This document shows, one piece after another, positions 36,519 to 49,310 of a DNA stretch of 64,000 bases. Both the position numbers and the translations under genes were made by a program. Every line of letters starts with the position of its first letter. Position 1 is the first letter of the stretch. The notes beneath the pieces are model-generated. The model was not told the DNA's origin and searched no databases. It saw only the letters and a program-made list of their open reading frames with translations. This DNA comes from Bettongia penicillata ogilbyi (Eukaryota; Chordata; Mammalia; Diprotodontia; Potoroidae), in contig JAJHZJ010000399.1 of NCBI GenBank assembly GCA_023548195.1, forward strand, positions 8,251,100 to 8,315,099, written 5' to 3'.

Positions 36519-37062
36519 TGTGAAGAGTTCAAATTGGGAAAAAGTCATAAAAGACAGTAATAAGGGAAAAGCCATAAAAACATAAATTCTGTGAAAGGTG
36601 GAAGCCCAAACATGGCAACTTGTTTATAATCATAACTTAAGCACTGAGTCATAATTTAAGATACTATGACCTATTAAAGCCAAAACAAGAATATTGTGAC
36701 CCATACAAGCCTAGTACATGTTCCATATACAAACTTATATTTTGGCATAACAATGACCATTCCCAAGCTTATAATTAACCAAAAATATCCCCCAGTCAGT
36801 AATGATGCCCTTTCTAGCTCTGCCTGTGTTTGTGTGTTTTCTCTAATTACCGTGGGAATTTAGGGGTTCTTTAGCAGGGATCGTCCTGCTGCTGCCTCAG
36901 ACCAAAGATTGCCCATTTGTAAGTATTCATAATGATTGATTAAACTACTACCTATAATCAATCTAAGATCTCTATGGCCTCTTCCTTTGGTATTAAAAAG
37001 AACACCCCATTTTATAAGGGAGGTACAGGATTCCCTAACCAGAGGAATTCTGGACCTTATAA
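36519..37062 (+). repeat. 5' LTR of the endogenous retrovirus
   Basis: Aligns along its length with 40275-40830. GTAAGTATTCATAATGATTG and the following CTATAATCA segment differ from the other LTR at only a few sites; other segments are more diverged. TGGCATAATCAGG right after it (from 37064) sits where a primer binding site would be, though I cannot match it to a particular tRNA. Confidence 0.75.
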
Positions 37063-37670
37063 TTGGCATAATCAGGTAGAAAACCAAAGGTAAGCTAAGG
37101 GAGGAGGGGCTAGACCAGGGGGTGTGGAAGGGGAATCCCTGGATGGCCTCCATGTGGGGTGTGGTAATTATAGGATGCCCCAAAAATACCAAAAGGCCTA
37201 GAGTCTCTTCTGATGGAATTATGTTCCATCAGGTTGGGAGAAAAGAGGAAGAAAGTAGTGGGAGTATGTTAGCTCCTTCTTGTAGCATTAAAAAATAAAG
37301 CCACTATCAAGTTCCTAGACTGAGAGGCTGAGAATAGAATGATAGACTTATACTACCTATAATCAATCTATAGAAAAAACACTTCACTTAACAATTACAC
37401 ACATAGGAAAGCTACAAGGTATGTAATTGTGAGAGACTTCTACAGGCTGAGAATAGACTGAGCAGCAGGGTAAGTCTAGTCTAGGGGGTGTGTCAAAGAG
37501 TACAGCCCATAGTAACTCTAAATATAGAGGAGGTGGATATCTCCTGACTCCCTTCCCTTACAAAGATGCCCAAGGTCACCTCTGATGTGGGGCTAAAAGG
37601 GGGTGACCAGAGCCCCCATATGCCAGCTACCATTTACTAGGATCCGAAAAATAAATCAACCATAACAATT

Positions 37671-37688
37671 CTGGTAGATACTGGTGCA
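37671..37688 (+). pseudogene. Retroviral protease remnant (D-T-G-A motif)
   Basis: The frame from about 37650 to 37710 gives a hydrophobic strand followed by LVDTGA, as in retropepsins. Stops or frame loss occur on both sides, so no protease is made. Confidence 0.65.
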
Positions 37689-40274
37689 GAATGGATCATG
37701 CTACATGGGAATTTCGAAAGACGTCCTGGTGGATAGCCATAGAAGTATATGGGGGGAAATTTAGACACAGCAAAACACACTAAATGAAGATTGCCACCCA
37801 GAAAGTATGTGTTTTACATCAGTCTGGAAGAAGAATATCATGAGGGTAGTCAGGCACCAGGATTAGTCCCTTCTTTAGGGTCTTTATCAAGTCTCCTTAT
37901 TTTGTAAACTTTCCAGGTCCATGGAAACCATCTGTGGGGACAAGGTCATCAGCCCTAGGAAAAGAGCTTGTTTTGATTATGGAGTTACTAAATAATGACC
38001 TTGGCTTGTTGAGAACCTGCAAGTTTATGTATAATTTAGAAATGATTTCTAATGATTGGTCTTTATACCAGGACAAATTTAAGTTTTAGAAAGAAAGAAA
38101 AACAAATGAAAGATGTTAATTGAATTTCTTAAGTATGTGAGACCTGGTAAATTTTTATGGCTTATTTCAACTCCATGAGAGAAAAAGTAATTGTATCTAG
38201 CCCTAAGCCATAATTAGTGAAACTTGCCATTTGAGGTAAAATGGCTCTTGGGACTGTAACTGATTTTGTTTTGAGGTCTGAGGTTCAAATTCAGGTATTA
38301 TTGTCTGATGTATCATAATAGTCCATCAATAACCAACAGTCAATAATTCACCATTTGAGAGAAATGCCACCAGCTACTCAGAAGACATGTGATACTGAAC
38401 TGTTACAGATGGAGGTTTGAATCTGGGAAAAACCAAGAGGACAACCTTGGCATCATCCTAAGGTGGGATCCTCCTGGCTCAGTTTTCTCATTGTGCTCCT
38501 TTGAAAAGGAATGTTTCCCACCTATTTATTCCTGAGTCTGGGTCTGAGGTGGAATTGATACTGCATGGTTGGTTGCCAAACTGTGACTCTTACATGAAAT
38601 CAAGCATAGCTAAGGATGCTTCATCCTGTCATATATGTGCCCTTAGGCTTAAGCCTGAAGGACCATTTTGATGCTGGTATAATCATATCCCTTCTTTTTC
38701 CTTTTATAGCAAATTTCTATAATCATACCAAGTAGTCATTAAAAGACATAAGCACAATGTAAGTATGTGAGACCTTGCTATTTTCAATCTGAATGTGTAG
38801 TAATACTATATTCCAAACAACTAGGTATATTAGTGATTGGGCTTGTCATCTGCCTGCCTGCATAGTCATGTGAAAGCTTGAGTGCCTGAAATATTTAATC
38901 CTTTCTGAATAGTATGGGGATATTCAGACAAAGATAAAATAAGGTCCTTAAATGTTTCAAAATGATGTAAGAAAAATTGGGTATTTGTACAGCTGACTGA
39001 AGGACCTACCTGTTATTGTATTAATTACTGAAACTAAATCAGAAAAATCAGTTTGATTTGGGGAAGAGAATTTCAGTGCAATCAATTTTCTTAGAGGGAG
39101 ATAAATTATAGAATATTTTGTGTTACATTAATGGAAGAGTCGATTTCATTCAAGTTTATTAGTAATATGGAAATTACACCTGTATGTATTGCTTTCCTTG
39201 CATTACAAACATGTATTTATTATAAACAATTTATTGATATGTACTGCATTGCAATTAATTACTCAAATATTCTCCTGAGTCTTTTACTATTATAATTGGA
39301 GTAAAGTTAACCTCTTATTAGTAAATTCATTTGTATAACTATTAAACCAAGGGGTGGAAAACTTCTACCTGCAAGAATTTTGTTACTTATATTTTCTTAT
39401 ATAGGATTGAATCCTCAACATCCAATCCTCCTAAAGGAACTGGAGTTAGAGTGAAAACTTCTGAGAAAGTAACAATATCAGACAATCCTGTATATCAAAT
39501 ATAAATGATTGTAATGGAGCACGTAGAAAGAAAGAAAGAAAATCTAAATTTTCTGAAGCTTCAAGCAAACTCTGGGTTCCTACTTTGATGTTCCCCCTTA
39601 AAGTTCTATTGTTAAAGATCAAATCTCTAAATTTTGAGCTCATCTTCACAATATAAATGAGTTACTGGAGAATTAAAATTTGAGAGGCTATACTAAATTT
39701 GTATTGAGATCTGTTTATAAAACATTTTTCAGTAGGAACGTCTAAGGAGTCTCTACAAATAACCTGGAACCAGAGAAGCAATTCTAATTGAAGAGCTGCC
39801 CCTGAAGACAAGGCATTTGCCAGGTTGCCCCAAGAAAAGATGTTCCAGAGACCAGACAACTACATGGGACATCTGAATTCCAAGATAAAATTTGTTAATT
39901 AAATGGACATGGACATTTTGTAGTTGATCCTGTTCTCTGTCACCCCCAATATATTGTAAAACTGTTGAAGTCATGTTTATGTGTCTCTGAACCAAGTTCA
40001 GAAATTCAGCTCACCCTCTAATCCCAAAATGGCATTGGTTCTTCCTTCACCTTGACAGGGGTGGGATGAAATAAAATTTTAACATAGTGATAATTTTCTT
40101 ATTGGTCATGTTGCTTTCCTATCTGTGCTTGCATTACTTATGTGATTTATGCTTACAAATGAGATCATCCTGTCTGTACCCAAAAAGACTCTAAATACCC
40201 TAGTTTAGAGTCATCTAAGGGACATTGTGGAAGGTATTCAAAAAGAATGTAAGGGCAGCTTTTCAAGGGTGACT

Positions 40275-40830
40275 TGTAGAGTTCAAACTGGAAAAAAGTC
40301 ATGAAATACAGCAATAAGTGAAAAAGCATAAAAAAACTTGAACTCAGCCCCAACCCAAACAATAGTGACCTGTTTATACTAATAGCTTAGACATTGAGTC
40401 AAATCTTAAGATGCTATACCCTATGAAAACCAAAACAAGAATACTGTGACCTATATGTGACCAGTACATGACCCATACACAAACTTATGTTTAGGTATAA
40501 TATTGGCTTAACTTCCAAGCTTATTATTAAGCAGAAAACCAAAAATAGCCACCAATCATTAGTGATATATCCTTTAGCTCTTCTTGTCTTTGTTTTTTCT
40601 AATTACTGTGGGGATTTGGGTGTTCTTTAGCAGGGATCCACAGAACAGTCTGGCTGTTGACCCAAACAAAAGATTGACTCTGTTTGTAAGTATTCATGAT
40701 GATTGATTAAATTACTACCTATAATCATTCCAGAGCTCCATGATCTCTTCCTTTGATATTAAAAAGAACACCCTATGATTATAGGGGAGGTACAGGGTTC
40801 CCTAGTCAGGGGAATTCCAGACCATATACA
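40275..40830 (+). repeat. 3' LTR of the endogenous retrovirus
   Basis: Second copy of the LTR: GTTCTTTAGCAGGGATCC, GTAAGTATTCATGATGATTG, AGGTACAGGGTTCCCTAG. It ends near ACCATATACA. Confidence 0.75.
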
Positions 40831-40864
40831 CATATCTCTGGTTTCCTCTTTCCAACATGGTGGC

Positions 40865-41075
40865 AGCTGTTGCTCTCCAAATAACATTTTACACACACCA
40901 TTTTGATTGCACCCACCCCCTTCTCAGATCCCTGAAGGAGTTCCTGGTTGCTTTCCAGAACAAAGTGAAATTTCTTAACCACTGACTATTTTCACTATTT
41001 TTTCTCCTCTCCCCTCCCTCTAACTGTTGTTAGTCATTTTATCCTGGAACTGTCCATGTAACTTATTCAACCTTG
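40865..41075 (+). repeat. L2-like fragment
   Basis: Weak L2 3'-region character (GGTTGCTTTCCAGAACAAAG, then AACTGTCCATGTAACTTATT). Low certainty. Confidence 0.35.
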
Positions 41076-41079
41076 CCAT

Positions 41080-41285
41080 TCCTGCAGTCATAAATTCAAG
41101 AAATTCCAGAGTTGGAAAAAGCCTTAGTCTTACCTCATCAGTTTATGTAGGAGAAAACTGAGGCACAGGGAAGTGAAATAACTGTCCCAGGCTCATAAAA
41201 TTAGGAAGTGGCAGTCAGGACTCAGACTCATCTTTCTTCCGACTGCAAATCCAACATTCATTCTACTATGCCACCATACAGCTAT
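41080..41285 (-). repeat. MIR-type CORE-SINE, antisense
   Basis: AATTCCAGAGTTGGAAAAAG, GAGAAAACTGAGGCACAGGG, CAAATCCAACATTCATTCTA. Confidence 0.8.
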
Positions 41286-41797
41286 CCCTTCCACATTGTG
41301 GGGGTGAGTACTTCAGCACCTCCACAATCCAGAAAATCTGTGCAAAATTTTTGGCCCTCCCTTTGTACCAGAGAAAATGTCTGAATTATCGTGGTATTAA
41401 AAGATATCAATATACAATACTATACATGTATTATTAGCATTTCTGAATAAGCTTTTAATGTGTTGTCTGCTGGCCTTTGCATGTCACCTGCAGTTTCTTC
41501 AAAACTTATCAAAAATTCCCATTTAATTTTTTTATGCTGACCTACAATGTATTGAAACCAACACGGGGAAAGGCATGATGTAGAAGGAATAACTGTATAC
41601 TGCTTCCTCTCCAGTCTTCACAGCTTCTCTCCATCTGATGTAGCAATGGAACAGCTGGCCTCTTCCCACACGTTGTTTGTCCTTCCAAAAGCCAGCTCTC
41701 TTTATGTGGTATCCTCCCAAACGCAGGCATTCGTCTGAGGAACTAAATAAATACTTGTGAATGGAATGCAATTGCCTACCACCCCTCCTGCTCCTCC

Positions 41798-41800
<3 letters not shown>

Positions 41801-41872
<72 letters not shown>

Positions 41873-41931
41873 CTCTCTCTCTCTGTCTCTTTCTGTCACA
41901 CACTCACACCACCACCACCACCACTACCACA
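41801..41931. repeat. (CT)n and (CAC)n compound microsatellite
   Basis: About 85 bases of CT dinucleotides with a CC and a CG interruption, then CACACTCACA and five or more CAC triplets. All overlapping frames are artefacts. Confidence 0.95.
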
Positions 41932-42129
41932 CAGGCATACATGCACATACTCACACACTAACCAGAGCCTCTAAGAACATGTGGGTATGTAGGGTGTGGT
42001 TATAAAGCTTAGAAGAATTTGGTTTTCAAGGTGTGGCAGATGAACTCAGTCTCACTACTTTCTGTTCACATCTCTATGTCTGTTTCAGTGTCTCTTGCCA
42101 TATAACCAAAGCTCTATTCATGAGAGATA

Positions 42130-42205
42130 GGTAGGCATAATGAAGAGATAGCTGGCCTGGAAGCCAAGAAGACCAAGGGTCCCACCTTGCCTCTGACACA
42201 ACAGC
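42130..42205 (+). repeat. SINE fragment
   Basis: GAGATAGCTGGCCTGGAAGC and CCACCTTGCCTCTGACACA; 5' half of a tRNA-head SINE. Confidence 0.5.
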
Positions 42206-42207
42206 TA

Positions 42208-43400
42208 GCAATCAGTCAGCAATAATTTATTAACATTGTTGATTAGAGAGATACAAATCAAAACAACTCTGACCACATCACACCTATAAGATTGGCTAAC
42301 ATGATAGAACAGGAAGATGATAAATGTTGGAGAATATATGGGAGAGTTGGAATACTAATTCATTGTTGTTGGAGCTATGAACTGATTCAACCATTCTGGA
42401 GAGCAATTTGGAACTATGCCCAAAAGCTACAAAAATTACATACCCCTTGACCCAGCAATACCGCTTCTAGGACTGTATCCCAAAGAGATCATAAAAATGG
42501 GAAAGGGTCCCACATGTACAAAAATATTTATAGCAGCTCTCTTTGTGGTGGCCAAAAACTGGAAATCAAGGGGATGCCCATCAATTGGGGAATGACTGAA
42601 CAAGTTGTGATATATGAATGTAATGGAATACTATTATGCTATAAGAAATGAGGAACAGAAAGACTTCAGAGAAGCCTGGAAAGACTTGTATGAACTGATG
42701 CTGAGTGAAAGGAGCAGAACCAGGAGAACTTTGTACACAGCAATAGTTTATTAAGTGTTTACTACATGCCAGATACTATCCTAAGGGCTGGGAATATAAA
42801 GAAGGGCAAAAACCACACCTTCCTTCAAGGGATTACATTCTAATGGGGGAGACAACAGGTAAATCACTAGGTAGAGACAGAATATATGTAGAATAGATAG
42901 AAGACAGTCCAGGAGGGAAGGTATTAGCTGCTGGAGACTAGGAAAGGCCTCCTGTAAAAGGTACAATCTAAGCTGAGTCTTGAAGGAAAAGTCAGACGCT
43001 TAAAAGTTAGGGTGGTGGGGCAGAGTGTTCTAGCCATGAGAGAAAGCCAATATGAAGCCATGTCAATAGGACATGGAGGGTAGTATTCCAGAAAATGTGA
43101 GTGAGCCAACTCCTTTCTATAATTTATGAAAGGGAATAAAGTATAAGACTGGAAAGGTAGGAAATGTGTTGGCTATGAAGAGCTTTTAATGCAAAGAGAG
43201 GCATTTTATATTTGATTCTGAAAATAATAGGGAGTCGCTGAAGCTCATTGAGCAGGAGAGGGACATGGTCAGTCCTAAACTTTAGGAAAATCACCTTGAG
43301 ATCTGAGTGGATGATAGATTGGAGTACAGAGAGAAACTTCAGGTAGTGAGACCAGCCAAAAAGTTAATGAAGTAGTCCAGGTAATAAGGGCTCACAATAG
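42208..43400 (+). repeat. Ancient mammalian interspersed repeat, interrupted
   Basis: After the L1 piece it reads TTTACTACATGCCAGATACT, ATTACATTCTAATGGGGGAG, GGAAAGGCCTCCTGTAAAAG, GATTCTGAAAATAATAGGGA, GGGACATGGTCAGTCCTAAA and GAAGTAGTCCAGGTAATAAG. This long order of motifs occurs widely in mammals. The family name is uncertain to me. Confidence 0.65.
42234..42738 (+). mobile_element. L1 ORF2/3' UTR piece without a poly(A) tail
   Basis: Contains the L1 ORF2 C-terminal region (AACCATTCTGGAGAGCAATT, CCTTGACCCAGCAATACCG, CATCAATTGGGGAATGACTG) and ends at GAACTTTGTACAC, short of the usual L1 end and tail. It is flanked by a 16-base direct repeat with one mismatch (42218-42233 and 42739-42754), inside the ancient repeat. 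Confidence 0.8.
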
Positions 43401-43424
43401 ACTGATGGTTGTGTGATTGAAAAG

Positions 43425-43650
43425 AAGGTGACACAGTGGATAGAACGCTGGGTTTGCAGTCAGGAAGATCAGAGTTCAAATCTTGTCTCAGATACTGACT
43501 ACCTCTGTGAGCTTGGGCAAGTCAATTAACTTCTGGATGCCTCAGTTTCCTCAACTGCAAAATGGGTATAACAATAGCACCTACCTCCCAGAGTTGTTAT
43601 GAGGATAAAATTAGATATCTGTAAAGTGCTTTTCAGACCCTAAAGTTCTT
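43425..43650 (+). repeat. tRNA-head CORE-SINE
   Basis: GGTGACACAGTGGATAGAAC, CAGAGTTCAAATCTTGTCTC, TTGGGCAAGTCAATTAACTT, AATAGCACCTACCTCCCAG, and GTAAAGTGCTTTTCAGA. Confidence 0.88.
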
Positions 43651-43654
43651 ACCC

Positions 43655-44450
43655 CATCCTCAATTCTCCCCTCTCACTTTCTCATAGGGGTTACCCAGTA
43701 GGACTATACAGACTGGCCTCCATATGCCACCCCCTCCTTCCAGGTGGTGTCTAGTGTGACCTAATCCACCTGGGTTACATTGTCCTCCACAATAAGCCCC
43801 AACCCAAGAGAATCTGCTCAGGATGTCAGACTTCCTGGTTATAGATCTGTCTATTCTGTAGGCCAGCTGTGGACTCTGAACCATAAAACTAATTATAAAA
43901 GTATTCAGTGACAAATAGAACCCAAGTAAAAACAGGTCTTTTACTTGCTAGCCTGACTATAGAATTCCTCTCAGGCTTATGCGTAGAATGTGTACGCACC
44001 CATTAATTAGCGACAACTTGCATCCTCTTCCTTCCATTGTAAAGAATTTCCTTGTTTTCCCTGAGCTTGGGTACATGACAAACTATTAAAGAGTATAACA
44101 TATGTCTTTATTGTCAATTTCAGCTGAGTATGCATACCTGTGCAAATATACACAAAGATTGTGTGGGTATGCATGCATGTGGTATATTTATATGCACATA
44201 CAGATCTGTACATGGCTCTTTTTCTTTGCCTGTTTAGTAGGCAGCCTCCACACCCCTCTGTCTTGAAGCATTCTTGCATAAATGTTCTTCCCTTGATGAC
44301 TCTATACCCTAAGGAGAAGAATGGTGCCAGACCTGCCTATGAGCCAAGGAACCTGTATGTTCTGATTTTATTCATTTAGTTAGTCATCGGATGGATCTTT
44401 GGTTCACAGTGTCAATAAAAGTGAATAAAACCATTTTGCCAGTATCGAAA
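43655..44450. other. Unannotated intergenic DNA
   Basis: No gene or repeat recognised; a short CATG/TGTA-rich stretch near 44125-44215. Confidence 0.5.
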
Positions 44451-44451
44451 T

Positions 44452-44650
44452 TCATTGGATACTTTATGTTTATATAGCAGCTTAAGAATTTAAAAAACAC
44501 ATTCATATACATGATCTCATTTGATCCCCACAACAACGTGCAGAATTAAAATCATGCTTATTTTACAGTTGAGGAAAATGGGGCCTTGGGAAAATAAATG
44601 GGTTATCCAGGATCACCTAGCCAGTAGGTGAAAGAACTGAAACAAGAAAT
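44452..44650 (-). repeat. MIR, antisense
   Basis: GATCTCATTTGATCCCCAC, TTATTTTACAGTTGAGGAAA, GGTTATCCAGGATCACCTAG. Confidence 0.8.
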
Positions 44651-44654
44651 CCAG

Positions 44655-45180
44655 AACTTTGGAATTTTTGCATCTGAGACAAAAGGCAGAAGCGTCTTCA
44701 TTGAAGTGGTCAGAGATAGCATAAGTTCCTGAACCGCTGGTGTGAGGTGAAGACAGGAAGAGAAATTCCCATTCCTGAAGATTCCAATTCATTCCAATCC
44801 AACTAATCATTTATTAAATTCCTACTATGTGCAAGACACTGCAAGAAACTATTAAAATTCTAATATAATTTTCATACTTATTTTTTAATCTGATAACTTG
44901 AATTTTGTTACTGATTAAAAGAGAAGAATTCATAGCATTATTTTCACTTATATTTATGATAAGGAGATGTTTTATAAACAAACAGAAGTGAGAATGGCAT
45001 GTTGCATGGGGAATTTGTAGGGCTGTTTTAGTGTAACAAAATAGGTATAATCATTTTGGTTGTGTTGAATAACAGATTTTAAAAGTTTAAATACTTGGAT
45101 TTGTACCATTGTAGCTAAGATTTAAAGATTGTAATTTTTTGTTTAGTAAGTCAATTATGTAGCTCTAGAATAAAATAAAA
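44655..45180. other. Unannotated AT-rich DNA
   Basis: A brief MIR-like piece at 44805-44850 (TTATTAAATTCCTACTATGTGC in part). Otherwise nothing recognised. Confidence 0.45.
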
Positions 45181-47120
45181 ACTTGTTGGATTTTTATTTT
45201 TTAACATTTTTACTTAAAATTTTGGGTTCCAAATTCCATTCCTTCTTTCCATCCCCCCTTCCTTAGATGGTAAGCAATCAAATATTGATTATGAATGTGT
45301 AATTATGTAAAGCATTTCTACATTAGTCATTTTATACAAGAAGATTCAAATAAAAGAAAAAAAATTAAAGAAAGGTAAAAACAACCTTCTTCAGTCTGTA
45401 TTCAATCAACATCAGCTTCATCATTAGTCCTTAGGGATTATCTAGGACCATTGTATTGCTGAGAATAGCTAAACCATTCGTAGTTCTTCATCAACCAATA
45501 TTGCTGTTACTGTGTATAACATTCTCCTGGCTCTGTTCACTTCATCATGCATAAGTTCATATAAGCCTTTCCAGATTTTTCTGAAATCATCCTGCTTGTC
45601 ATTTTTTTATAGCATAATAATATTCCATTATAATCATATATCAGTTTGTTTAGCTGTTCCTCAATTAATGGGCATTCCTTTGATTTCCAAATCTTAATCT
45701 CCACAAAAAGAGCTGCTATAAATATTTTTGTATAAATAGGTCCTTTCCCCTTTTTGGAAGTCTTGAGGATATGGACCTAACTATGGAATTGCTGGATCAA
45801 AGAGTATGCAGAGTTTTATAGCCCTTTGGGCATAGTTCCAAATTGCTCTCCACTCAGAGTTGTTTTAATTTTTTCATGACTATAGATAACTTTGATTTCT
45901 TTGTCTGAAAACTGCCTGTTTGTATCCTTTGACCATTTGTCAATTGGGAAATGATTTGTGTTTTTATAAATTTTACTCAGTTCTCTATTTGAGAAATAGA
46001 TCTATATCAGAGATATTTGTCACAAAAACTTTTTCCTAGTTTTCTGCTTTCCTTATACTTTTAGTTGTGAAATTTGTGCAAAAACTTTTTAATTTTATAT
46101 AATCATAATTATCTATTTTACATTTTGTAATGTTCTCCATATCTTCTTTGGTCCTAAATTCTCCCCTTATCCATAAACCTGACAGATAAACTATTCCATA
46201 CTCTTTTAATTTGTTTGTGGTGTCACCCTTTATGTGTAAATCATGCACCCATTTTGACCTTATCTTGCTACATGGTGTTGGATACTGGTCCATACCTAAT
46301 TTCTGCCATACTATTTTTCAGTTTTCCCAACAGTTTTGTCAAAAAATGAGTTTTTGTTCCAAAAGCTTGGATCTTTGAGTTTATCATATACTAGATTACT
46401 ATGGTAATTTACTGTAATATAATTTGTACCTAATCTATTGCAGTGACCCACCACTCTACTTTAGTATCTGGTACCAGATTGTTTTGATAATTACCACTTC
46501 ATAATACAATTGAGATCTACTTAGATCATTTATTTTGCACTCTTTTTTCGATTCTTTTGATATTCTTGAGTTTTTGTTCTTCCAGATAAATTTTATAATT
46601 TCTTTCTAGCTCTACAAAATAACTTTTTGAAAGTCTGATTGGTTTGTCACTGAATAAACAGACTGATTTAAGTAGAATTGTCATTTTTATTATATTGGCT
46701 CAGCCTACCCATGAACAATTAATAATTTTCCAGTTATTTAGATTTCACTTTATTTGTGTGAAAAAAAAAATGCTTCATAGTTGTTATCACATAGTTCCTG
46801 GATATTTCTTGGCAGGTAAAGTGCCAAGTATTTTATACTATTTACAGTTATTTTAAATGGAATTTCTCTTTCTCTTGTGGCTAGACCTTGTTGGTAATAT
46901 AAAGAAATACTGATGATTTCTGTGGGTTTATTTTGTATACTGCATGCAGCTTTGCTAAAGTTGTTAATAATTTTAAGTAGTTTTTTAGCTGATGCTTTAG
47001 GATTTTCTAAATGTAACATATCATCTGTTACATGATAGTTTTGCTTCCTCATTGCCTATTCTAATTCCTTTAATTTCTTTTTCTTCTTTTATCACTATAA
47101 CTAACATTTCTAGTACAATA

Positions 47121-47333
47121 TCAAATAATAGAGATGGTAATGGACATTCGGTGAACCCTGAGTGTACTGGGAACAAACTCTTCTAGCTTATTCTTGTTAC
47201 AGATAATGCTTGTTGGTGGTCTTAGATTAAGGTAAGCTCCATTTATTCCTATGCCCTCTAGTGTTTTTAATAGGAATAGGTGCTGTGTTTTATCAAAGGC
47301 TTTTGCTGCATCTATTGAGAGACAATCATGCAA
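47121..47333 (-). pseudogene. L1 ORF2 reverse-transcriptase fragment
   Basis: Translates to about 70 residues beginning DCLSIDAAKAFDKTQH and continuing LKTLEGIGINGAYL, which aligns with the L1 RT core (ISIDAEKAFDK, then LNKLGIDGTYL). It is the longest preserved piece of ORF2 here and ends at stops on both sides. Confidence 0.85.
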
Positions 47334-48999
47334 TTTTTGTTTTGTTTTGTTCTTTTGTTTGTTGTTGTTTGCAGCTGTTTGGTTTTTTATTGCTATGGTC
47401 AGTTATGTGTGACAGTTTTCCTAGAATTGAAGCAGCCCTCTACTCCTGGTATAAATCTCACTTGGTCATAGTGTGTGATCCTTGTGATATATTGCTCTAA
47501 TCTCTTTGTTAATATTTTATTTAAAAAATTTTGCATCAGTATTCATTAGGGAAATTGGTCTATAATTTTCGCCTTTTTTTTTGGCTCTTGCTAGTTTGGA
47601 TATCAGCACCATATTTGTGTCATAAAAGGGATTTGATAGGACTCCTCATTTGCCAAATAGTTTATATAGTATTGGAATTGTTCTTTAAATGTTTAGTAAA
47701 ATTTACTTGTTAATCCATCTAGTCCTGGGGATTTTTTCTTCACTGATGGTTTGTTCAATTTCTTCTTCCAAGATTGGGATATTTATATATTTTTTTCATC
47801 TTATGTTAATCTGGGCAATCTATATTTTTGTAGGTATTCATCCATTTCATTTAGATTGTCAAGTTTATTGGCACATAATTGGGCAAAGTACCTCCTAACA
47901 ATTGTCTTGATTTCCACTTCATTGGTGGTATTAACCCCTTTCATTTTTGATACTAGTAATTTGGTTTTCTTTCCTTTTTTCAATCAAATTCATTAATCTA
48001 CTTTTTCTGTTTTATTGATGGAAGCAATTAGAGATATAAAATTTCCTACAAGTGCCACTTTGGCTGCATCCCATAAATTTTGGTACGTTGTCTCATTGCT
48101 GTCATTTTCTTTAATGAAATTGTCGATTGTTTCTACTATTTGTCCTTTGACCCACTTGTTTTTTAGGATTAGATTATTTAATTTCCAGTTAATTTTAAAC
48201 TTCTCTTTCCACTGTCCATTAATGAATGTAATTTTTACTGCCTTATAATCTAAAAAGGATTCATTAACAATTTCTGCTTTTCTGCATTTGGTTATGAGGT
48301 TTTTTTATGTCCTAGTTGGTTAATTTTTGTGTAGGTGCCATGTATTGCTGAGAAAAAAGGTATATTTCTATTTCCTTTAAATTTTCTCCAGAGATCGATC
48401 ATATCTAACTTTTCCAGAATTTTATTCACCTCCTTAACTTCTTTTTTGTTTATTTTTGGTTAAATTTATCTACTTCTGAGAGGGGTAAGTTAAGGTCCCC
48501 CACTAGCACAGTTTTATTATCTATTTCCTCCTCCAACTTATTCAACTTCTTAAAAAATTTATGTGCTATACCATTTGGTGCATATATGTTAATACTGATA
48601 TGACCTCATTGTCTATGGTACTTTTCAGCAAGATATAGTTTCCTTCATTATCTGTTAATTAGATCTATTTTTGCTTTTGCTTTGTCTGTGATGATAATAA
48701 CCACCCCTGTTTTCTTTGTTTCAGTTGAAGCATAATAGATTATGCCCCAGTCCCTTACCTTTATCCTGTGTTTCCTCTGCTTCATATGTGTTTCTTATAA
48801 ACAACATGTTGCAGGATTCTAGTTTTTAATCCATTCTGCTATCTACTTCCATTTTACTGATAAGGTCATACCATTCACATTTATAGTTATGATAACTTTC
48901 CCTCCATGCTAGTTTTTGTTTGTTTATCCCCCCTCTCCATTACACCTTTCCTAAGTCTTGTATTTATTTGGAAGCCAAATTTTTTTCATTCAGTTCTGG

Positions 49000-49310
49000 T
49001 CTTTTAATTAGAAATGCTTGAAAGTCATCTGTTTTGCTAAATGTCCATTTTTCCCCAAAAGATTATATTTAGTTTTTCTGGGAAGGTGATTCTTGATTAT
49101 AATCCTAACTTTCTTGTCTTCTGGCATATAATATTCCCAAGACTTTTGTTTCTTTAATGGGGAAGCTGCCAAATCCTGTGTAATCCTCACTGGAGTAATC
49201 CTGAGCTACACTTGAACAATATTTGAATTGTTTCTTTTTGGATGCTTGCAATATTTTCTCCTTGATCTGTGAGCTCTGGAATTTGTTCCCAGAAGTTTTC
49301 ATTTTGGGAT
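49000..49310 (-). pseudogene. L1 ORF1 remnant
   Basis: Two overlapping frames share the marsupial ORF1 C-terminal pattern: KEKILQASKKKQFKYC, ITQDLAAS, KNHLPRKTKYNLLG. The same pattern occurs in the sense-strand elements at 56.1 and 61.7 kb. A frameshift separates the pieces. Confidence 0.75.

Larger units (their letters stand above)
36519..40830 (+). mobile_element. Decayed endogenous retrovirus with two LTRs
   Basis: Two similar blocks of about 550 bases, same orientation, enclose about 3.2 kb. Both begin TG with a shared GAGTTCAAA motif and contain GTTCTTTAGCAGGGATC and TATTAAAAAGAACACC. Inside, one frame at 37671-37688 reads LVDTGA, the active-site motif of retroviral aspartic protease. 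No gag, reverse transcriptase or env segment is recognisable and frames are broken throughout, so this is an inactive, internally deleted provirus. The LTRs differ at many sites, so the insertion is old. Confidence 0.75.
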
